From assembly GCA_004352715.1 (NCBI GenBank), contig SCFE01000116.1:797705-861704 (forward strand): DNA of 64,000 nucleotides. Direction: 5' to 3'. Below are positions 51,031-60,751 of the stretch, in pieces. Position 1 is the stretch's first letter. Each line of letters opens with the position of its first letter. This DNA comes from Hofstenia miamia. Its lineage: Eukaryota; Xenacoelomorpha; Acoela. The notes beneath the pieces were generated by a model that worked only from the letters and a program-made list of their open reading frames with translations, was not told the origin of the DNA and searched no databases. The position numbers and the translations under genes were made by a program.

Positions 51031-54000
51031 NNNNNNNNNNNNNNNNNNNNNNNNNNNNNNNNNNNNNNNNNNNNNNNNNNNNNNNNNNNNNNNNNNNNNN
51101 NNNNNNNNNNNNNNNNNNNNNNNNNNNNNNNNNNNNNNNNNNNNNNNNNNNNNNNNNNNNNNNTATATATATATCCTCAGATGATTAAACATTACGAATA
51201 AAATGTGTTTAATACAAATAATAAGATTTACCTGTTGAAATGAATTTGAAAGAAACAAACAACAAAATAAAATCCACTTAGAATCAACATCCACAGACAA
51301 ATAAATTCTAACGCATATAACCAGAACTGATGAAAACCCGCAATATCTAAGGGGAAATTCAATTTAAGAGCTAGTATATTGGAATGCCGATCCAAAAAAT
51401 ATGTCAGAGATTCGAGTGATTTCTTAAAAGAAAATCCCATAGGCTGAATAGGAATTGCATCATCTTCAACTAAAATGATCATTGTATAAATAAATATTAT
51501 CTTTTTGCAAATAATTGATATAATTTAACCACTTCTATAATTCTATTATAAATTTTATCAATTGCTTCCTATAATCACTTTATCCGTAATTTAAAATCAA
51601 TTTATCTGTAAGCTTCGTTTCTATATGTGCTGAAAACGTGAAACACACACACAAAAAAATATATATATATATATATATATATATTTATTTTTTTAAACAT
51701 ATTTCTGCATCCGGAGAATTTTCTGAAAGAAGCAATGTATGCGATGGGGCCATGGGGCGGTATTTGAACCAGATATATTTAAAAAGTAGCATATTACCAT
51801 GATCGGACCAATTTTCATATATAAGACCTACAAATTATGAGTCGCATAATGCGAAATGAAATAGTCAAATAAGTAAAACTATTTAAATCATTAACAATAT
51901 ATGTCAATAGTACAGAAAAAAGTAGTCACATTTCCAATCATTCCGCTTCTAAGAAACCATTAAATTTCTCGTTTCTTATTTCAGAAATTAACAGTTGGTC
52001 ACAACGGATTTAAGGGGGGACTATGGGACTGCAGTCCACCCCCCCATGAGGAAGCAAAATGGAGTGTAGCTATTAGGTTAATATGTGCAACCTTAGTAAA
52101 AATGTTGGAAAATTCCAAATTAGTAACAAATTTTTACATTTCAGTTGCAAATCGATCCAAAAGTTTGGTTTTTTTGCAAATTTTCCTGAAATTTACCAAA
52201 ACTTTACAATTTTTCTTCAAATAATCCTACAAAGTTATAAGAATGTATAAAACATACTGGCCAATCCAATATTATGCATTTCATCTAACATCGACTAGAA
52301 TTTGGTATTCAATATATTATAAAAGCTGTCAACTGCATCCACAGCATACATAAATGTTAATTTAGACACAGTGTTGCTCAATGATGTGTTCACGGGGGGC
52401 TGGATGGGGGGCTTGTCTTCCTACTTTTCTAAAAAATATCACAGGTCTCTACTAAAACAGTACAGGGATTAGTTACCTTGGGAGAAATTTAAAAACATCC
52501 TCACTTTTTAAAAATGACCCAATCCAAAAAATACATATGGGCTGTTTTAGTACCCCAGATGTTTCTAGCTGGGCACGTCGCTGATTTTGATTTCCATCAG
52601 CACCTAATGAAGTCAACACAATTTGTACACTGGTCAATTTATAACTAATAATTACATGAGTGACAACATTTCAGATGTTCTGTACACCCAAGGCATTTGC
52701 TAGATGTCCTATAGAATAATTAAGATTCAATCCTACTACCCCTCAGCAGCAATCAATCAATCATCATTATTTTTATTCATTGACATTTCTTGAAAACTGT
52801 GTTAAGATGAATTGGAAAAATATGTCAATATTCTGAATGAAAACTGGGATCTAGTCAACTGGGACTTCTGAAGTCCCCATTACCTGCAAATTTTTTTTCA
52901 ACATTAACTAAATTAACTCTATCACATATTGCAAATAATGTTCAAAATGTATTCACAATAATATTGATTTTCATAAATATTTAAATTTAACGTTTTTCTA
53001 CCAAGTTTTTAAAAATTTCTTAAAATTTAAACACTATTTTGCATAAATTGTTCAATTATTCAGTTTAAATAAAATTTTAGTCTTATTGGGGATTCACAAT
53101 TTCCCTCATTTTAATGTTTTGTTTTACAAGGAGGTAAAATTTTCGGTCCTAAGTCTGTAATAATGCAACTTTATTCCTACTTTAATAATCAGGTAAGACC
53201 ATTCAATTCTTAAATTAATGGTTTGCTAATAATCGTGAGATTCAAAATTCAGTAAAATTGTTAGTCTATTTATTAATGTCTTTTTCTATTCAGATTTCAC
53301 AAAACAATTACGGTGGCAGAGTCCTGAGGAAATTGGCTCATTTTACTTATTCCAATCCCGGACCCACGAGACTAGTAGTGGTCGAGGATTACAAACACAA
53401 CAGGAGACAGGATCAGGACGAGACCGAAACCAACTTTACAATTTCACCTAAGACTGGGACCATTGTGATTTATTATTCGATTTTATGTTACACTTGTTAA
53501 ACTAGCATATGTATGCAATATCTCCATTCAATATTCTGTTTGATTAATAATGCATAATATTAGCACATTTAAATTTAGTACGGGACCAGAAATTGGTGTA
53601 TCAATATATTAATATAAAATTTGTGATATTAGACAAATTAACGTATTTCTAAGTGAATTCTAAGAAGTTCAAATTCAATAGTTGAAAGTTCAATCTAGAG
53701 CATCAGCGAGACCCATAAAATTAAGAAATGCATGAAGAATCAAAATTAAATCTTATCTTCAGTGAAAAATATTATGCAAAAATCGAGTTTAAGGTCTTCA
53801 GTACCCCCATCAGAAATTTCTAGATCCGTCTCTGGTTGGGCACAAGGAACCCATACACAATGCCATATAAGACGAAACGGAATATGAGCTGCATTGCCAT
53901 TTTTATGAATGTATAGATTTTATGTACGTCTTACAGTTCGAAAAATACGGTACATATTTCCGAGCAGTCTCTAAAAAGTTATACATTACTTCGAACATAT

Positions 54001-57000
54001 TACTTTCACAAAAAGTTACGAATTATATTATTCGCTACTTTACTTATTACGCTCCATTCTTACTTTTTAATATTCACATGTAAAACTTTACCTAATATGT
54101 ATGTTGTCATTGACATCAGTTAGATTAATATTTAAATGGAAGCGAAATTGGAAAAAATCGCTAGAGGTCTTGTTGACTTAGGGTACAATCAAAATGGAAA
54201 TATTCAATTGTAAACGATGGAAATTTCGCGAGAAAATGCATGCAGCAAAAACAAGTTTAACAAACGTTCAATATAATTTCATTTTAACATTATCTTAAAT
54301 ATGCCATACAAATTCAGTGTGCCACTGCACAACCGGTGACCAAAAATGCATATGATTACACAGATGTGCCACTGCACAACCTATAAATTTACGACCAAAA
54401 ATGCATATGATTACACAGATTGCCAAAAGATAATATACAACGCAAGAAATGGCATCACTATATCATGAGGGACCATTTTTTCATTAATACATTTATTTGT
54501 TCTCTCCATTTCAAAGAGGGTGATTTTCGTTAATGTCAATCTGAAGATAAAAGTGGACGAAAAAGCGCTGTACGGCAATTAAAGCCGCTTTGTGTTCCAG
54601 CATGTTTTCCAAATTTTCTCGAACATCTTGAACAAACTATGAATGGAAATTCAAAAAATGTTTCATCAACTGTTGGACCTTGCATGCAAATAGAACAAGC
54701 AAGAGATGACAGATACTTGAATTTTCTGGAAGCGGACAAATTTGAATCATTTGTTCAATTGAAATCATTTATCGATGACATTGATGTTCCAGACTTGTTA
54801 TATTCAAACATCCAGTGAAAAAGTAAATTTATTTACAACTTCAATGATATACTACTTACGAAAATGATTAATTGCAAATATTCACTCAATAATATGTCAC
54901 AATTACTATAAAATCCACTTCGAAATACATGTATCAATTACAATATTTTAATATTTTTTCGAATTATAAGTACATATTTCCAAATGAAAAAATAAAAATT
55001 CAAATATACCGTAAAACCTGTAATTGAAGGCCATGGCCTTCTATTACAGGTGGCCTTCAATTTTTCAACCATCAATTTTTGGTATTTTTAGGTTTATAAA
55101 AATTTGTTGGATAATGCTGTTTTGAGGAGTATTAGTGTTCATGTGCATTCATGTGTGCGTGTGCGTACGTACGTACCCGCGCGTATCTCCATCCTTGAAA
55201 GATAGAAGTGGATAGCTGTCTCAGACACAAACGTAGGTGGTCTATTTTCAACCTCCTCCCTAGGGTGGCCTTCTATTTTTCAACCTCCTCGCTAGGGTGG
55301 CCTTCTATTACAGGTGGCCTTCAATTACAGGTTTTACGGTATTTTATAACTACTTTAAAATGACTATTGCATAAAATGAAGAAAAATATACAGGCTTATA
55401 CCAGATGCATTCACTTTCACTAAATAGTTTAATTAAGGATTGCTTCTCTTTGTTGAAGGCATTGACCTTTTCCGCTGAAAAATTCACGCAACGATTTCAA
55501 GATCAGTTTTAGTAATGGCTTGCTTAGAAGATCAACAACACGTTATATCAAAAATGCGTCGGCACGAAAATTACAATTCCTATTCATTCTGAAGATAACG
55601 CTATCACGCTTAGACTCGCGAAGTTCTATTATTGGCAGTTTGAGCTTATTCAAATAAACAAACGCAGACGTTGGTTTTTACTCGAACTTTTCTGTTTTTC
55701 GTTTCTGGTGAATTGACATTCATCCAGAGCATACAATGAGAGGCATGGCATTTCTTGTTTACCATCCCTTAGAACTTCGCAAAAGCTCACATTGATGCTT
55801 ATCTTGAATTGAGTGCAAAGCAACTTATATGCAAGAAAGAAATTACTCTTGGTAATAGATGAAATATATGGAGCAGCATGGGCGGATCTAGAAATTTCTG
55901 ATGGGGGTAGTAAAGCTCTTAAACTCGATTTTTCCATAATAGTTTTTATTCTAGTTTGATTAAATTTTGAATCCTCATAAATTTCTCTACATGTTATGAT
56001 AAGAATTTGAAAGTTCTTGCTGATGTTCTAGTCAGACTTTCTACTATGGCGTTTCAATTTATATTTATACTGTATACAGATATATCAATTTGTGCATTAT
56101 TAAAAAACAGAATATTGAATGGAGATACAGTATTTTAGTTTAGCAAGTAAATATAATAGCAAATATTAATTCAAATTGCTCCCAATTTCACTTGAAATTG
56201 AAAATTTAGTTCCGTACCGCCAGCAGTAGCATGGGTCCGGTAGCAGGATTTTATTATTTTTTGAAATATGGCGAGAGAAGGAAACATTAATACATAGAAT
56301 ATTAGTTTTACTAAGTTACTTTTAATTTGCATTGGTCGTTGGTCAATCTTTAGCATAAAATTTCTCTGTATCATGTAGTAATTACAATTTCAAATTTCTC
56401 GAGAATACAAAAAGAGGTTTAGAAATGAGGGTATTATAACAATAATTTTGAAACTCTCAATTCTTAGTAAATCAGTTATTTGAGAATTGAATGATCTTAG
56501 ATTACTAATAAAAGTTCTATGTAGGAATGACCTTGCATTTTTTTAGACTTAGGATCGAAACTTATACCATGAAAACAACAATAAGATGAAGGAGATGATG
56601 AATCCCTGATATTACTTTAGTTTTTATATGAAATGGGTAATTATCTTGTACAACAGAATTTGAACAATTAATGCAAAACAGTGTTCAAAATTTCAGAAAT
56701 TCCTAAAAATTTGTTACAAAAATGCTAAAATTTTAAGCATTTATAAAAATCAATAGTATTATGAATACATTTTGAACATCATTTGAAATATTTGATATAG
56801 TGAATTTAGTATGTTGAAGAAAAAATTAGCAGGAGGGGAAGGATTTCAGAAGCCCTCCTCTTTTAGATCCACCAGTTTTCAGAATCAGAATTAAAAATTT
56901 ATTGTTTTTTTAAAACATGCTGAGTTTTTCATTCAGAATGCTGATGTACTTGTACGTGCTCATTTTAGCAATAATGATGACTAAGGCAACCCACGCAATT

Positions 57001-59740
57001 ATGTTTGAATGTTTGATTGCTGTTGAGGTGCAGTATGATTTAATTTTGATGATTCTACAGGAACTTAATACTTTGGGCCTACAGAACATCTGAAATGTAC
57101 TTAGGAATATAAATTGATCCAGTGTACAGCTTTTCTAATTCATATAAAGGGCCTATTGCATCGAGCACTTCATTTGTGTACAATATAGTATTTGAAAAAT
57201 TTCCAAATTGTGCTGATTTCATTAGGTGCTGATGGAACACAAAAACAGGGATGTGGCCAGTGACAAATATCTGGGGGATTAAAATTACTCATAGGTAGCG
57301 TTTTAATTAACTTTCGTAGGTGGGGACATATTCAGCTGCTTTTGCAAAAAAAGGAGCAAGTTTATTAAATTTTACATAATGTAGAAGGACCTGTATTTTT
57401 TGGTAGTTTTTTCGAGAAAAGTGAGGAGGCGACCCCACTTCTGTGGCCACCTTCTTCAACAAAAATATGTCAATTAATATCTGCACTGAACCAGTACTAA
57501 TTCTATTTCCCAATTTTTGTATACTATGGAAGAATTTCTTTCAGCTGTCCCTATAATTTATTAAATACCGAAGTTTGGTGGATTGTAGATAAAATGCCTA
57601 CTATATTGGAACATTTTGCAAATGAAATACAAAAATTTGGCACTAATTTAGAATTTTTCTAAAGTTGCACAAATTAACATCCATTTCGCTTCCTCATGGG
57701 GGGACTGCAGTCCTATTGTTCCCCCCTTAATTCTTGCGAAAACGGTTCTACTTTTCATTGTTAAGTCATTACTGGTTTTCATTACTGGTGATTAATTTGA
57801 ATGCTCTTGCTTGTTCCAAATATTCAAGGATGTTTTGTCTTTGTTGCCAAAAAAATTGCTGATCAAAACTATGATAACAGATAACCTACCAACAAATCTT
57901 GACAGTTCAAATGAATGTCTATATGCACTCATATTAAATCGAAAAAACCCTGAAATTGCCCTCTAGTGAATTTTTTGTAATTAACATATTCATACTGTAT
58001 ACAAATCAGAATTTCACAAGCNAATTTTTCTAAAGTTGCACAAATTAACATCCATTTCGCTTCCTCATGGGGGGACTGCAGTCCTATTGTTCCCCCCTTA
58101 ATTCTTGCGAAAACGGTTCTACTTTTCATTGTTAAGTCATTACTGGTTTTCATTACTGGTGATTAATTGTTCCAAATATTCAAGGATGTTTTGTCTTTGT
58201 TGCCAAAAAAATTGCTGATCAAAACTATGATAACAGATAACCTACCAACAAATCTTGACAGTTCAAATGAATGTCTATATGCACTCATATTAAATCGAAA
58301 AAACCTGAAATTGCCCTCTAGTGAATTTTTTGTAATTAACATATTCATACTGTATACAAATCAGAATTTCACAAGCCTCTAAGAATTGCTTTTAAGCAAA
58401 ATTCCAAATAACTTTCCACTTTAAGCATGCACTGTGTGCCATAAAAGCCTACGTTTCTATGCGTTGAATACTGCAGCATTGAATGATACTTGGGATTTTC
58501 TAGTAGTTTCTGGGCAGTTGTTAATGTAAAATCTTTAAGGAAGGCACGCAATCTTCATAACTACTTAGCATCAGTAATTGTTTCTGTTGATCACAGTAAC
58601 ATTGTTTTTTTAAATTATTTTTAAAAATTCAGGAGAAATTTGAATAACTGGAACAACTTATCCCTAAAATCTTGCTCATGGCAGACTACATTTATTCTAC
58701 CCTTACATCTCAAGCATTAGCAGATCTGTCTATTCATCTTTTGGAATACCATTTTAAGTTTTGTCAGACTGCAATGAGAGACGCTTCAGTTGACATTGCC
58801 AGACTAGTGGAGGAATATACCCAATAAAATTTTGAATATTTTCGTTGAGTTTGATCGCGAAGGACCCCAGTAGCCATCTGATGTCGTCTTCAACATTGTC
58901 TCAGCGGACCTATCTCTTTTTTAAAAAGTTTTAAAAGGAGAAATACATTCATTTGATGATTATTTCCTTTAAGTACCCTATATGCAAATATTTATGCAAA
59001 ACCGATGTGTCGACGCATGTTTGTTCTTTCAGAAATTTTGGTGCTTCAATTTAGTTTGCATTTATTATATAATACTATACATTATTATTTGTATTTATAG
59101 ATGCATATCACTACATTTCATCAATATCAATGTAAATCCGTGAAATACAATATATAATTTAATGTTGTCATCAAGCTACAGTGAGCAAATATCTCTAGCG
59201 GCGATTTTTTCCGTTTCACATCCATCTAAATAATAAGCTAACCAAACACAGATGCCCATGCTGTTATGCAGTGAATAAACTAAATCATGTATTTTTATAT
59301 TTTTATCTATATTCATTTTGTTAATAACCTTGTTAGAAAACGTTCACAAAAAGTTATTTAAAGTTTAATGAAGTAACTGGGTAAAAACAACGCACGAGTA
59401 ACCAATGATTTCCAATACTAACGCGGGACAAATAAATAGTATTGCAGCGCAGTACATCATTCGCTACTCAGAAACAACAAAGGGTAAATTATTAAATCGA
59501 CAACAAAGCATGATGACCTTAAATTTATTCTAAGTGTATGTAATAAAATCATTTATAAATATATATATATATACATATATTTATATTTTTTTACCATTAC
59601 TCCCGCAGTATTCACTCGAACATAAAAATATTTATCATGGAGGTAGGAAAATTCAAGAGACACTACCCTGCAAAATATCAAAGATTTAGATTTATGTTTG
59701 GAAACTCCGTCATGATGAGGTTTTTAAAAAACATTTAGCA

Positions 59741-59771
<31 letters not shown>

Positions 59772-60708
59772 NAATCAAAGCACATTATTAGTTCAATTAT
59801 TGATTTAAATCAAGTACACTAAAAGAGATACAAGTAGTGTATTCTAATTGTTTTAAGTCATAAAATTAATTGGCAAGCTCTGAATTTATTGTTCTGCATG
59901 TTTTTTATCTTCAGTTTATTTAAAATTGATTAAATTATTGTATTTCAAAAATAGTAGTATCAAAAGGATTTCTAATATTTACTACCTTGAAAGATTGTCT
60001 GAGTAAAATTGAAATTTAGATAAAAAATTCCGCTTTAAATCAAAAAATCCGATTTAAGTAAAAGATTCCGATTTTTTGATTTTTTAAATTTAAATCGGAT
60101 TTGTTTACCAACACTTGTCGTTTGTTTTTCATTTTAAATATGGCTATAGTTGCATTCGATTTTGTCTTGTAGTAAGAGTATGTGTTGACGAATCCAAATT
60201 TGTATTTTGATACTTCCCTTTTTATTTTGAAAACAACGATTTCTGGATTCCTTTTGTAAAGGCATCTCTAATGTCTCATTATTTATCCAATAAAATGGCG
60301 GTTTGAAACCTAACGTGTCATTCTGTCATAATGTTATCATTAGTTTATCAATAGGTTACCCAATTATTTGAATATAATATAATTCCCTTGAATAATGTAA
60401 TATGATTCATTTATTATATACAAATAGATACGCTCTGTACGATTTTTGTCGAAAAATAGATACGCCCTGTACACTGGATATAAATAGATACGCCTATGTA
60501 CTACTACTGTAAATATATTATGTGTAAGTCCCAAACTTTTTATAGTCATGATGGAGGTCGAACATCACTGCACACCATGGTACAGCAAAATTGATTTATG
60601 TTAATTACCCAGCAAGAAAAACTCAGGATACGCTGTGTACTATGGCAGTTTGCCCATTGGATACGCTGTGCACCCTCGTTTGGAAAAATCGTACGTACAC
60701 AGCGTATC

Positions 60709-60751
<43 letters not shown>

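Larger units (their letters stand above)
19867..51231 (-). other. PGAP4 giant intron (31.4 kb), filled with mobile elements
   Basis: Defined by the two phase-matched PGAP4 exons on either side. Nearly all recognisable insertions in it that encode protein are on the opposite (+) strand. The individual elements are listed separately. Stretches not listed there (about 22500-24150, 25460-26900, 28150-29160, 40700-43100) show no recognisable gene. Confidence 0.8.

Noticed and set aside
50928-51300. Two frames across 51031-51163
   Set aside because: They consist of (AT)n translated as Ile/Tyr plus N. The minus-strand one only overlaps the end of a real PGAP4 exon in another frame.
58680-58827. Frame starting MADYIYSTLTSQALADLS on +
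   Set aside because: About 50 codons ending in a stop. An ATP-synthase gamma-like or coiled-coil relic was considered, but the similarity is too weak to call.
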